A stretch of 64,000 bases of DNA from Puccinellia tenuiflora (Eukaryota > Streptophyta > Magnoliopsida > Poales > Poaceae), in contig QRDG01000140.1 in assembly GCA_012064385.1 (NCBI GenBank), forward strand, positions 62,001 through 126,000, read 5' to 3'. Under the pieces are notes generated by a model that saw nothing but the letters and a program-made list of their open reading frames with translations, did no database searches and had not been told where the DNA came from. Positions 10,775 through 23,100 of this stretch are shown here, one piece after another. The translations under genes and the position numbers were made by a program. Numbering within the stretch: position 1 is the first letter of the stretch; each line of letters starts with the position of its first letter.

Positions 10775-12290
10775 TGGTGCCCCCACGTGTGGTTATGATA
10801 ATTAATGACAATTCGTATGGATTAATGTTTACACTGACTTGTACTTGTAAGGGTTGTCTATATATAGGCAATGCTTGGATTCTATGTATTACATTCAAGA
10901 AGAGTATGTGATGAACAAAGGTGCTAATTCAAAGGGTTATCCAAAGAATGGTCATGAGAGTGTTGAGCCTATAACAAGTATGTCTTGAAGAAAATGATTA
11001 AGTGAGCATTCTTGTTTATCTTTTCAAGACATTTCCATTATGAATAGAGAAAAATATACAAGGTTGATCAAAAGAAAGTGGAAATAATGGATTCAAGTTG
11101 ATCAACACATAAAGCTAAATTATGTACTGTGTGGGATCTAGTGATCATGTGGTATGGTAAACATTTTTTTAATGTAGCTTTGTGAAGTAACCCCATAATA
11201 TATGTGTGCTTGGTATCTTTTATGTGTGGCTAGGTATCTTTCCATGGGCATTAATCAAATGAAAGATCTCATGTAGCTCATGGAGGATGGCATCAAGTGG
11301 TGATCGTCATAAAGTTTGAGGAGTCCATGTACAAGATGAGCATTCTGAAGAGATCCTATGTTTAAAGTTTATTGTCCATTAGGTGTTAGTGGACATGTGA
11401 AGATGTATCTAAGAGGGCTCTCCCATAGTGGAGTATGGGAAGAAATTTGTGTGTCTTCACCAATCAAGTGTGATCAAGAAACGTGATTCAAGGCGTACGT
11501 GACCGTCTTCATCTATCTCAATTGTATTATGTGAAGGCAAATGTATGATCTTGATAGGTTTTCTATTTTACTAGTCTCATGATTTCAGTTGGGAGACAGA
11601 GTTGTAGAATATATAATCGTACTATCAAGGCTTATCTAAGGTGATTAGTTTGATTGTATCGTTCGTAGAGAGCTCAAATATTTGCATTTTCACATCAACT
11701 TTATTGGTTCTTAATTGGAGTTTCTCCTGAGGTTGTGGATCTTGTCATGTTCTTCAATATAAGCTCAAGTTCATAAAAAAAGATTTCGTACGAAGAACTT
11801 ATTGCGATTTTATGTTGGAGGTTAATTTTATCGATTCGTCTTTTATAGAGAGGTCTAACCTCTACCCTTGTGGGTTTACCCTCCTCTACTTGTTTTTGGT
11901 ATTTCTTTGTATGGAGATATAGAGCTTGTTGTTACCTTCAAAACAAACTTAGGTTCATCAAAGTCGAAATAGGAATGATTAAGTTATGTTCATTTCCATA
12001 TAGGTTGTCGGGAGGTATCGGGTCTAAACCCGATGGTACCGGTCTACTTCCGGGCTATGTTTGGAATGCCTTCGTTTTGCCACTGCCCCATACTTTTTCC
12101 AGACATTCCGGGTTGGTCGACGAGAACCCCAACGGTTGACATTTTGAGGACGGTATTTAAAGCCTTCTTCTTCCCTATTCACCCAAGGTTTCTATTGGCT
12201 TTTCTTCACCATCGTTGCATCTCAAAAGTTACACCGCTAATGGGCCCACTAAACAAATATCTCTGCCTAAACTGAAAAATGGCCTTTTTT
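10775..12290 (+). repeat. Decayed Copia-type LTR in plus orientation
   Basis: The stretch starts TGGTGCCCCCACG at 10775. It matches, from memory of Triticeae LTRs, a Copia family related to element A: blocks on 'gagagctcaaa', 'tagagaggt' and the downstream TATA-like TATTTAAAG at about 12152 occur in the usual order. No complementary terminus or target duplication is visible, so it may be a truncated solo LTR. Short ORFs in it (11870-12275) have no features of a protein. Confidence 0.5.
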
Positions 12291-12650
12291 CCTACTTAGG
12301 CCCCGCTTGGAATATCGGGCAAATTTTCGATCCCCGCAACTTTACTGGCCCGTTTCGCTGTGCCCACAGAATACCCCGTATTAGACGGAGCTCGCGTTCG
12401 TGATTTTTTACCGCGCGCGAGGCAGGAAACGATCCGGGAAAGATACGGAGCGAGAAAATAAACAACAAATCAAGCGATGATTCTGGGAGCTGTCCGTAAC
12501 TTTTACGGGAGTACTGACTAAAAAAACTCCGAACCAAGCCGCGCGAAAGCCTATGCTATAGAACTTCGAGGCAAAAGTGGATGAGCCCAGCTCCGCCCAA
12601 CCCCCAACCAGTCGGAAACTTCAAACCACTCACCCACGACACATGCACCA
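12291..12650. other. Upstream flank of UBC32-like gene
   Basis: This is mixed sequence between the decayed LTR and the gene promoter. Weakly complementary ends around 12297 (TAGGCCCCGCTTGG) and 12533-12552 hint at an old MITE of about 250 bp. The match is too poor to call. Confidence 0.35.
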
Positions 12651-12662
12651 ATAGCAACACGC

Positions 12663-12668
12663 CACGTG
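12663..12668. promoter_or_regulatory. G-box / ABRE core upstream of UBC32-like gene
   Basis: CACGTG lies 237 bp before the start codon of the UBC32-like gene, within about 150 bp of the probable transcription start. This hexamer is the core of ABA- and stress-responsive elements. Arabidopsis UBC32 is known to be stress-induced, which fits, but function here is inference. Confidence 0.45.
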
Positions 12669-12904
12669 AGCCAAGCCACATCAATTCCCACTCCAACCTT
12701 CACCAACAAGTGGACCCATTCTATTCCCTGTCCCACGCGACAGGGACACATCGACCCCCTCCATTAAATCCTCCCTACACGCGCTTCCAATTCCTTCCAG
12801 TCCTCTCTCTCCTCTCTGCGATTCCCAATTCGAAGGCTAATATCCCTGCGCCGGTAAGCGGCGGCGGCGGCGGCGAGGCTACAGGGTCCCCTGCGGCGGA
12901 GGCG

Positions 12905-15423
12905 ATGGCGGCCACGGGCAAGTTCAACCGCAGCAACCCGGCGGTGAAGCGGATCCTGCAGGAGGTGAAGGAGATGCAGTCCAATCCCTCACCAGACTTC
13001 GTGGCCCTGCCCCTCGAGGTCTCAATCCCGATCCCTTCTCCTACCTTTACCCCAAGTTTTATCCGATCTGATATTTGTAGGTCGGAATCGAATGTTAGTT
13101 AGGCAACCTTAGGTTTTAACGCCGTTTTCTGGTGTGCGGAAATTTAGGTGCTGGATTTAATCCGTTTACCTTTAGATGTGTCTGCAAAATGTGTAATTAT
13201 TGTATTAATCTGTTCAATATAGCTATATCCTTAGATCCTTTGTACCGGCAGATGTTCTGTTTGTTCCACACATTTTGAGCAATTGAGTGTTGAATTTAGA
13301 AGTAAAATCGTTGTAATTTTGAGGATGTTTAAACTTTACATTATGAGCCTCATTGCGGCAATTTGATTGAAAATTCGTCGCGTTATTCTGATTTACAATG
13401 TCTGTGCCCGAGCAGGAGGACATTTTTGAGTGGCAATTTGCTATCATGGGGCCTGGAGACAGCGAGTTTGAGGGTGGAATATACCACGGGAGAATCCAGT
13501 TGCCCTCGGACTACCCGTTCAAGCCACCATCCTTCATGCTGCTCACGGTCTGCAATTGCTGTGTCTAATGCCTTTAGTTCAACATATGCCTTTGTGAGCT
13601 GTTGTTAAACCTTACTCTATATTTTCCTCTTTATTTATTTGCTGCAGCCAAGTGGAAGATTTGAGATTCAGAAGAAGATATGTTTGAGCATATCAAATTA
13701 CCACCCTGAGCATTGGCAGCCATCATGGAGTGGTGAGTGGTATTGTATGTAAAATGGCTGTACGCTCTTAAAAATAAAGGACAACTCTAATGCATTGAGT
13801 AGCACCATATTCGTAGTCAATAGGGTTTTGGTTTTGTGGCATATGAGCACAGTGCAAATCTAAATACCTTGTTTTCCTCTAGGTCTTCGTAGTTTTGATA
13901 TGGCAGTACTTAACATCAATATATGCACTCTGCTTTCCTATAAAACATCCATTGTACTTCACTATGATTCTTAAGATGAATCTGACTAGTAGTGTTAGTC
14001 TGTTTAACTTTAACATGCTTTAAATGTTGTAGGCATCTGGAATGGGCTTTCTATTTTAATGTTGTGGTTGCCTTTTCGTAATTATCTGTATCTGCTGTAG
14101 CAGAGTACATTTAGAAGCTAATTGCTAGGATAAGCTAGTATACACCAACCTTTGAACTTTAAACAAGAACCAGATATTGCATGCAATCATTTGCCCCTTT
14201 ATATTTTGGGCGCCATTTCGGGGTATACACTGTTATCTATATGATGGTGCCAAGGAAATGGTTCTTTGTAGAATCGTCCTGCTGTAATTTTTTAGCCCCA
14301 TGTCCTGGACAAAAGAGGAATTCCTTAATTGTTTTAAATTTAAAATAAACAATTTTGATCTAATTATCGCTAAACTACCTAGGTTAGTAAAATCAATCTC
14401 TGGTTCGTAAGATTCGATTTCAAACGTGTTTAAAGATATCTTCTTAGTTTGTTCACGACTTTGCATTTGATTGGGGATTTATTTCTCCATTTATTTTAGT
14501 CTCAGACTCCAGAGTAGGTTAAGTGACGAATCATTTTAGATACAGGAATTCATCATTCCTCTGGAGGATGTTAACACCATATCCGTTAACTTATATATGG
14601 CTATTTTTCTCCATTTACATATCAATTGTGTTCCATTGATTATTATTTTTGGCCCACAAAAGAAGTTTTCTTCTCATCTATGAATAAGTTTATACTCCTT
14701 TCCCTGTTTTTGTCCATACGATTTATCCACAGCTGAGCCAAATTATCCTTGTTGCAGTGCGCACTGCACTAGTAGCATTAATTGCGTTCATGCCAACAAA
14801 TCCTGGCGGGGCATTGGGTTCACTGGACTACAAAAAGGAAGATAGACGAGCATTAGCTATCAAATCGCGTGAAACACCACCGAAGTTTGGCTCCCCAGAA
14901 CGCCAAAGAGTAATTGATGAGGTAAATTGGCAACACTCTTTCAAGAACCTTAAATGCACCCCTGTTCTGTTTCTGACACATTGAACTGTTGTAAACGCAG
15001 ATCCACGAGCAAATGCTCAGTAAAGCTCCAGCTGTTCCTCAACTGCTGACAAATGGCTCTGATGAGGAGACTAACAAGTTAACCCCACCAGAGGTTTCCG
15101 GTGAACATGATGGCAATGCAGCCGAAGGTGTCAACACTTCTGTCTCCAGCTCTGGCTCTGCTAATACAGACCTTCCAAAGCCTGATTCAGAGTCGGAAGT
15201 TGCAGAAAACATTGTCGAAGCTCAGTCAGATGTAATCACCAGGGCCAGCGGTCCAAGAGTTGTTGCAACACCACAGAATCCCGTTGTCACAATCCAGAAG
15301 CCAAAGCATGACAGATTGTTGACACTGGCCGCATTTGGGCTGACTCTTGCCATCATGGCCCTTGTGATAAAGAAGTTCTTCAAAATCAATGGTCTGGCTG
15401 GTTACATTGAGGGAAAGTTTTAG
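12905..15423 (+). CDS. UBC32: UBC32-like ER-anchored ubiquitin-conjugating enzyme E2 (UBE2J/Ubc6 type)
   Basis: Five coding exons (12905-13018, 13416-13547, 13648-13732, 14758-14921, 15001-15423) join in frame through GT-AG introns to give 305 residues, close to plant UBC32. Residues 10-120 form the E2 fold, with VKRILQEVKEMQ at the N-terminus, IYHGRIQLPSDYPFKPP, catalytic Cys94 in KKICLSIS, and the family's HPEHWQPSW just after it in place of the canonical HPN arrangement. An acidic Ser-rich linker follows. A C-terminal hydrophobic anchor spans residues about 271-288, so the enzyme is tail-anchored in the ER with its catalytic domain in the cytosol. Family knowledge: UBC32 works with DOA10/HRD1-type ligases in ER-associated degradation and stress responses. 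The ATG is chosen because it begins the conserved MAATGKFNRSNPAVKR block. No lesion is seen. Confidence 0.96.
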
Positions 15424-15646
15424 GTAGTTTGTGCATAAGTTGATAAAAGCTACCTGGATTCTGCGTCCGAGAGGCCATGTTATGTTACTCTATAATCTAT
15501 AAACCCCTAAGAATTGTAAATGGTTGTTGTCTAGCTACAGATGAAGTTGAGAGCAAGATGGTGGTACCACCCGTACCCTACTGTATGTTGATGGAAAATC
15601 ATTGCATGATATTTCATTACATGTATGTGAGTGTTGTTCCGGCTAA

Positions 15647-16020
15647 GGGCCTCTTTGGTTCAAAGGATTTTCAAAGGAATTTCGTAGGATTCCAACCCAT
15701 AGGAATTTTTCCTATGGAATCCATTTGGTTCAAAGGAATGAATCCTATAAAATTCCTATGGATTGCTTTCCTACACTACAATCCCATAGGAATTCTAGCA
15801 AGAGGTTGGAGCTCATGGAAAAATTCCTATGAGTCTATGACAACTATGACTTGTGCCCAACACCATGAAATTTTTTTGCGTTTTTCCTGTGCTGCAACCA
15901 AACAACTAGTGTAACTGGTTCTGCGTTTTCAGCTCTTGTAGGATTCCACATGTCATGACATTCTATTCCCACGTTTTTCCTATTCCTATGCTTTTCAATT
16001 CCTGTGAACCAATGAGGCCC
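15647..16020. mobile_element. Tourist/Harbinger-type MITE, 374 bp
   Basis: Terminal inverted repeats GGGCCTCTTTGGTTCAAAGG and (reverse complement of the right end) GGGCCTCATTGGTTCACAGG match except for two bases. A TAA trinucleotide flanks it (15644-15646 and 16021-16023), which is the PIF/Harbinger target duplication. It has no coding capacity. It lies 224 bp after the stop of the UBC32-like gene, probably just at or after the end of its transcript, between two convergent genes. Confidence 0.88.
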
Positions 16021-16298
16021 TAAAGTTTTTCCTTGCCTTTCCTCGCTCTTCTGGCCATCGTGCACCAGCGATGACTATTATGACCAGCAATTCATTGCAA
16101 GAACAAATGCAGATTCCCTATTGGATCCCAAGGACACCAGAGATTCCACCTTCAACCTTTGTATCCTGTCCACTCAAGGCTAACCATAGAGAAATTAACA
16201 ACAAAACGCCATTTGCCAGACTAATCTTATCAGTAGTAGTGCAAATGATGAATATTCTAGTAGTGCAACTGTTTCGTACATACTCTGACGCTTCAGGA

Positions 16299-16415
16299 TG
16301 CGAAATTACAAAAACATCTAGCCGGACTAACCAGAACAGCGTGGTACAAATACAGCTCCAAAAGATGACAGCAAAAATAGGTTGCGAAATTACAAAAACA
16401 TCTAGCCGGGCTAAC
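16299..16415. repeat. 33-bp direct repeat spanning the CLPP5 stop codon
   Basis: A 33-bp sequence occurs at 16299-16331 and again at 16383-16415 with a single mismatch, 84 bp apart. The second copy covers the last codon region and the TAG stop (16413-16411) of CLPP5, and the first lies in its 3' untranslated region. It looks like a small tandem duplication of the gene's end. Confidence 0.8.
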
Positions 16416-19235
16416 TGGAAGCTGGAAGTGGCTGGAGCGCTTTGAGCGGGTTCGTGATTACTCCATCAATAAGGCCATACTCCTTTGCCTCTTTCGCGCT
16501 CATGAAGAAGTCACGGTCGGTATCTACGTTGATCTTATCCAGGGACTGCCCGGTGTGGTAAGCTAGGTACCCGTTCAAGTTAGCTTTGTGGTGCAGCATC
16601 TCATTGGCCTGACAGAAATGTGATTCAGAATTAGAGGGCTGACAATAATGGCGATGGAAATAGTAATTGTATGTCAGAACAAGGATAAGTCGGCAACAGA
16701 GGTACAGGGAAAATAAAGATCATTATTGCTCAGATGCTGTCATGGACTAGAATTAGCAGACATAATTTCACTTTGGAAATTCACCTGGATCTCAAGGTCA
16801 GTCTCTTGTCCTTGGGCTCCTCCAAGAGGTTGATGGATCATTATTCTTGAGTTAGGCAAGCTGTATCTCTTGCCTGCATTACATACACATATTGAAGCAT
16901 GAAGGTCAGTCTAGCTGTAGACTACATCTAGCACCAGAACAATGTAATACTAACAACCACTCATATTACCTTTTGTCCCACCGCTAAGCAGAAAAGCACC
17001 CATACTGCAAAAGGAAACAGCAAAAAAGGAGTAAGAATTAATGCCACGTAATGCAAGACAATACAGCGGAAGGCATCACAGAATATAAAGCTAAAGGTAA
17101 AGGAAGAACATTGTACAGAGGGACAATAATGAAATTGTACACTTGCAGTCATCAATAATAATCATGCCAAATCAGCTCTCTTTTTTACGGAATTAATCAG
17201 CTATTTTAATCCTATCCAAACAATTGTTCTATAACTAAAGCTAGATAAACTTAGAACTAGGAACTGTGTCTGTATCACATAACTTTTCCACAAGAATCCA
17301 TATTCATTGCCAACATAATTTTTTCTGTTATTTGTTATACTGTGCTCGTAAATATAGAACAAGCATATTTACAACCTAAATGCCGCAATTGGTGAATTCC
17401 CAGTGACAAAGCCTCAACAAACGGAAATGGAAAAATAAAGTAGCTCTCTGGCATTAAATCATCCGTACAAAATTAATCATACGAAACGGATAATCTTAAT
17501 TAAGAATATACGAGTTCACACTCATGCACGTTAATTTGCTATCTAGAAATAAATAAGTACCGGCTTGTTACTTGCAGCAAAAAACATGGACTCACCAACC
17601 CACAATTGTAGACTGGGAAGGTTATACTGAAAGTTCTAAAAACTTTCAGTACTCTGTGCAAGCTACAAAACCTTTGAAATCTGAATCAATTACCTAACAT
17701 TGAACAAAATATTTTCACGAAGATGTCAGTACTCAGTACCTGGCAGCAAGTCCGATACAAACTGTGGCAACATCAGGCCTGATATGCTTCATTGTATCAA
17801 ATATAGCCATCCCTTAAAAGAAATAAACAAATTTAGTTACTGAAGCAACTAATGCAAGAATAAGATAATGGACACAAATATGAATGTGAGTTATTACCAG
17901 CTGTCACTGATCCTCCTGGTGAGTTCACATACATAATGATATCCTACATTAATATTGACAAGAATCAGGCACTGAATGAAGCATTGTTGAATATATACGG
18001 TTTAATGAAAACTGAGGTCATTGATAGTTGAGATGGAAACATTATCCTCACATACAAACAATTAAACTTCAAGATCACAATGATATAACCAATCCCAGTC
18101 CTACCTAGACAGATCAAAACCAAAGAACTAAGATATATCAGCAATACAGAAGTATATCAGTAACATTCTTAACAGATACGCCGGCACATTTATCACATGG
18201 GTATTGGCAACTAGGATCCAGATAAATAAAACTGTTTCCTACAACAACGAGTGGTTTTACTTAAATAGAGGAAGCAGATCCAAGAACAACAGTGCCACAC
18301 TCTACTTAACTTCGACAACTGACTTAATCTCAAGTTCCACTGACATTTGGTGCAAGGAGGCTCAAGAATGTGTTGAAGTTAAGGTAAGAGCACACTACTT
18401 CCCTTGATAACTGGTATATACTATAGATCAGCATTTCTAGAGTCAGATATGGTACATCATAGCAAAGCCTCTGGCCTGACAACTATTGATCTAGGAATTA
18501 GGAATTGTGCAGAAGGAATAGAATACCTTGTTGGGATCGATGGCATCCAGGTATAACAGCTGCGCCACAATTACATTTGCCATATCATCCTCCACAGGAC
18601 CGCCGCACCGGATAATTCTCTGCACCAAAAAGGCACGCAAACTGTCACACACCGCACATTATACTCGCACGGGAGCTCTACAGAGGAGACCAAACATATG
18701 CACACAATCCAGTGTTCCCATACATGCTGGAAGAGCTGGCTGACGACGCTCTGGAACCGCTCCATCACCATGGGGGAAGGCCCGCGTTCCCCAGCAGACT
18801 CCACAGGGAAGTAGGGCGACCTCGGCATCAGCAAGTCATCCCTGCCACACACACACACTCACCGCTATCAGCACCCTTAAATCCATAACCAAAGCTCGCC
18901 CATCCTACCAACCAGACGACGCGAAGCTGCAAAAGCATTTCGTGACGAATTGACTTCACCTGATCGACCAAATCCCGCGCCTCTGAGCAGCTTCGTGCAG
19001 TCCGAACCCACCGCCACCGGCGGAGGCAGCCACGGACCGAGCGCACCTCCGGTTCCTGCAAGACGGAGACGGTTAGGGTAGAGATGCTGGAAATGGGAAG
19101 TGGGGGCGAAGGACAGTGCGGGAAGGAGGGGTACCTGAGGAGCGGAAGGGATCTGGGGGCCGGATTGGGATTGGATTTGGGGCCGAGGAGAGGGGCGGTG
19201 AGGGAGGAGGAGGAGGAGGCGGTGGTGGTTGCCAT
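16411..19235 (-). CDS. CLPP5: CLPP5-like plastid Clp protease proteolytic subunit
   Basis: Nine coding exons on the minus strand (19235-19135, 19055-18960, 18841-18724, 18619-18527, 17943-17898, 17812-17740, 17004-16970, 16873-16785, 16608-16411) join in phase with GT-AG introns, giving 282 residues. The Ser/Thr/Pro-rich N-terminus is a plausible chloroplast transit peptide. The mature part carries the CLPP5-specific block around SPYFPVESAGERGPSP, then FQSVVSQLFQHRIIRCGG, NSPGGSVTAGMAIFDTM and KRYSLPNSRIMIHQPLGG. The catalytic triad is Ser176, His201 and Asp250; spacing between the three matches bacterial ClpP. The product is a serine peptidase subunit of the stromal Clp core, unfolded substrates being fed by ClpC. 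The Ser176 codon is split by intron 6. Convergent with the UBC32-like gene (987 bp between stops). All key residues are intact. Confidence 0.97.
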
Positions 19236-19396
19236 GGGTGGGGGCGAAAAGAGCTCGCGGTGGTGGGGTTTTGGGCGGAGGGGGGCTTTGGCTGCGCTTC
19301 TTATCCGCGAAGAGAGTGCTGAGAAGAAGGCAGTGAGGCAGAGTGAAGAAACCTCCTGAAGAGGAAGAACCGATGACCCGGGTCGTCGTAAGAGTG

Positions 19397-19423
19397 TGGG
19401 CTTTTCACTCTGGGCCCTGGGCT
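19397..19423 (+). promoter_or_regulatory. Cluster of TGGGCY (site II) motifs upstream of CLPP5
   Basis: Three TGGGCC/TGGGCT motifs occur in 27 bp (19397, 19411, 19418), about 160-190 bp before the CLPP5 start codon. Site II elements of this form bind TCP factors and are typical of housekeeping, ribosomal and organelle-protein genes in plants. Role here is inferred from motif and position. Confidence 0.5.
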
Positions 19424-20159
19424 TTACATGGTACTTGCCTATGGGCATAACGCAGAGAAGATCGTGCTTTTGCGGTGGTTTTTTTTTTTTTTGAGGGAAA
19501 TTATTTGTAGCATAAACTGGCCACTTAAGTGTTTATGGAATTTTGGTGGATTACGAAAAAAATGATTTTCCCAACCTGCTTTTGTCCTTTTCTATTTTAA
19601 TGTTCTCCGATCTAGTTTTGCCAAGCATGTTAGATGCAACCCTACTTCTGTATGTACTTAGAAATGGTAGCTGCACGAGCACATGACACGCTGTAGCCTA
19701 TGCTTGTTGTGTTATGCTTGATGCGGCACATTTCTCCTTCACGAGTCGACAACTACAGTATATCATTGTATGAGACAGGCTTCAGGTGACATAATACGTT
19801 TTTACCTTGATTACTCTATCTAGACTATCTAGACTACACGATGAAGCAACTGAGAGATGCTCATATGCCATAGCATTAGTAGTAGACTACATAAGTTTGT
19901 AGTACAAGTTCTCTCCCTACAGACAACAGACACAATAAGCTAGGTTACACACATCTACTTCTGCGATACACACGATCACACATGCTACAACCGTTCAGTA
20001 CATAGAGATACACAAGACCATACATACGGTACAACAACTAACATACCACTTTACTTGCAGACAGGCGGCCAAGTCTTCAAGACAAACTAGTGTTCAATGC
20101 TTAGATACTACTAGGGTCTAGCGCTTCTCCAGATCGTTAGCTGTGATCCCCAAGGCAGA
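19424..20159. other. Spacer between CLPP5 promoter and SRL2-like 3' end
   Basis: This AT-rich intergenic DNA has a 12-base T run near 19480. The right-hand 300 bp or so should hold the SRL2-like 3' untranslated region, read on the minus strand. I could not place a polyadenylation signal with confidence, and no repeat family is recognised. Confidence 0.45.
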
Positions 20160-23100
20160 TCACATCTCCTGCTGGGTGCAATACGCCGCCTTCAGGAAGT
20201 TGTCAAAGGGGCTGGCGGGTGGCAGCTTCACCATTGAGCATGGCTCTGATGACATGCGGTGGTTCTCAAAATCAGACGAATTTACCTGGAAAAGTCTAGT
20301 TAGTGATGCCAAGATTCCACAGCAAACCGGTATAAAAGTTGGGTTTCGTAGAATCTTCGTACCTTGGGAGTGATGAAATGCTGGGCAGCGGGAAGGCTTG
20401 GCACGGGATTATCTGGAGTCGAGTTGTGGCCATTCACAAGCCAGCTCGATAGCTTCTGCCTAGTGCCTGATCCAAGGGCCTCGCATTGACTGGTCATTGT
20501 GCCGTACGGGAGGGGGGAGGTAGAAACAGATGCACCTGCAACCTGGCCAGCTACATGTAGCGCCTGACCACAGAAACAGCATCCGCTAGTGAGACCGATA
20601 CAATAAATGAAGTGAAGAATAACAATATTTGTTGTAGTTGTAGCTAGCTTCACCGGGCAAGTATGGGCTATCTTAGTAAACCATGCAAGTATGGGCTAGC
20701 TGAGTAGTAAACCATGTGCAAGGGCTAGCAGAGTAGTAAACCATGTGCAAGGGCAGCTGAATTTCATAACAGGTACTCACCGATTCAAGCAACTGACCAA
20801 CACCTAAGACACGGGGAATAGATTGTGGTAGAGTAATCTTGGATATGGAGCTAGCAGTATTTGTAATTGGTGACTCGTGCAATCCACCATCTACCGAAGA
20901 GGTTCTTGAACACTCCTACAATGCAAAAGGACGACATGTGAGAAGATATAAAAGCATATTTCATGATGGTAAGATACAGTTACAAGAAAACATTGCTCTA
21001 TTGTAAAAAAATAAAGTTCCACCACCTAACTGCGTTATCGGTAAGGGTGATTCAGTTGTAAGTGATCTACCTCATCAAATGAAAGGGATTCATCGGAAAA
21101 TGCCTGCGCAGTAAAGTTGGCCCAGTCAAGGGCTGAATTTGACCCAAACAAGGGCACTTCTTCAGGAATAAACGTCTCTGTTAGCTCCTTCGCCAGTACA
21201 TCCTTGTCCATCTGGTAATGCAATTACAAGAACAGAAATTAATACATTACCTTCACTTTTAACAGCATCACTGCATCAGCATGTGATCTCAGTAGGACCA
21301 TAAAATGCAGTGTCAGCAGCAAACAGATGACAAGATCCAACCATTCTCACATTACTAACCTCAGTCAGATATGAAAGTGCACAAGCAATTACATCAAGCA
21401 CCCGCTGATCATTTATCCCCACTTTCTTCCTGCAATCAGAAAGTACAGATCTAGCAACGTCTTGATCACTTTCAGAACCGTAGTTGCCAAGATCCGATTG
21501 CAACCTTACATAGAGTTGCAAGTCTTCACCAATTCTCAGATAAGAATCAATCTGCAAATATTCCATAACATAGTTATCACACATTCATGATATACAAAGT
21601 AATTTTACATCTGCTAAATAGTAGAATAAGCAAAAGTTTGAATAGATATAATTGGCCAAATGGGCACAAAAGAAAGCTACAAAGTGAAGCACACTAACAA
21701 ACATTAGTACTATATGAACACATGTGTTGCCTCACAAAAGAATCTATTACAAGGGTACAATATTTCTATAGAAAAGGCCGAAGTCGGTTTCACATGAAGA
21801 AACATAATAGGAGTATCTTATTAGCATCTGTACAAGAGCTTAGTACTTATGCTGGATGATGTAGAACACCTTAGAAGTGTACAATTGTTTTACAGAAAAA
21901 CTGAAGTAAGATTCACATGAAGAAGCATAATGGCAGTATCTTATTACTTTGTTAGGTTCTGTACTAGAAAATTGTACTTACATTGGATGATGTGAACCAC
22001 CTTAGCAACTCTGCCAATTCGTTAATGTGATAGGCTTTTCCAGCAAAAGCCAGCATACTGGTTGCTAAGGAAAAAATAGATCGCTTGCAGGAAGGGGACA
22101 GGTCTCCTGGGAAAATTGCACAAACAAAGACAAGTGACTTTCATGATGCAGGCGCAGGAAAGAGACAATCATAAATTCCCTTATGCAGAATTACAGATCC
22201 TACCACTTGGGGTCAAAGCAATACTTCGGAGGGACAGAGGCAACTGGAAGAACTGAATATTATTACTGTTGCTTGAATTCTGCAGCACAGAAATCATAGT
22301 CAAAATGGATAAAATTAGATTCGAAGAAATATGGATAAATTACTTAGCCAACATAATATGAACTTCAATGCTATGCAAGGATATATCAGTTGCCGTATAA
22401 AGAGGAGATGAGACCATTAATATGTTGTATATAAGAAAAAAATGATATCCAAAAATGTAAAAACAAATGACAAACATTAAACTCTTCATTGCTATAATTG
22501 GAATTTCAAAACTGCAGTTCAAAAGGAGCAGATACCTTAAGGCGGGAAGAAAGAACTGTTAGGCTGTACGAATGACCAATCGACTCATAATTGAAAGGAC
22601 TGTTATCAGTCTGAGTGGCCTGTATCCAGAACGCAGACAGCAACTGATTTGTTTGATCTTCAGTCAACAGGACAATCTTAGTTTCCTGAAGATACATCAA
22701 AGATTTGTTTTCAGTAATCACGATTAAAGAGATGCATATCCCTCGACATGGTCCAACCTGACCTAAAAATAAACATGGCCAATAATACAAGCAACCCTTG
22801 TATGTACAAAAATGCCCTTGAGGCGGGGGCGGGGGTACCTCTGCAGAATTAGTTAGTGTTGCCCATCGATCGACGAAAGAGTAGACCAACTTCGAGAAAT
22901 ATGCCGGACTCTTCCGTGCCCAAACATGTCTATTATCCTCTTCGTGCATGTTTCTTTCCTTTCCATCATCACGCGTCATATTTCCAGGTTTATCTGAACC
23001 TAAACATTCTTTCTCTCTCCTTAACTTCTCAAGTAGGGCAGTAGCTGAAGCAAATACAGATGTAGCTCGAGACTGCCACTTTTTTGTTTCAAATAGGTAC

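Noticed and set aside
10536..10805. 89-aa ORF as a separate gene
   Set aside because: Its first half fits the degenerate LINE frame and its end runs into the LTR-like sequence at 10775.
12297..12552. Possible 250-bp MITE upstream of the UBC32-like gene
   Set aside because: End similarity is weak and no target duplication could be fixed.
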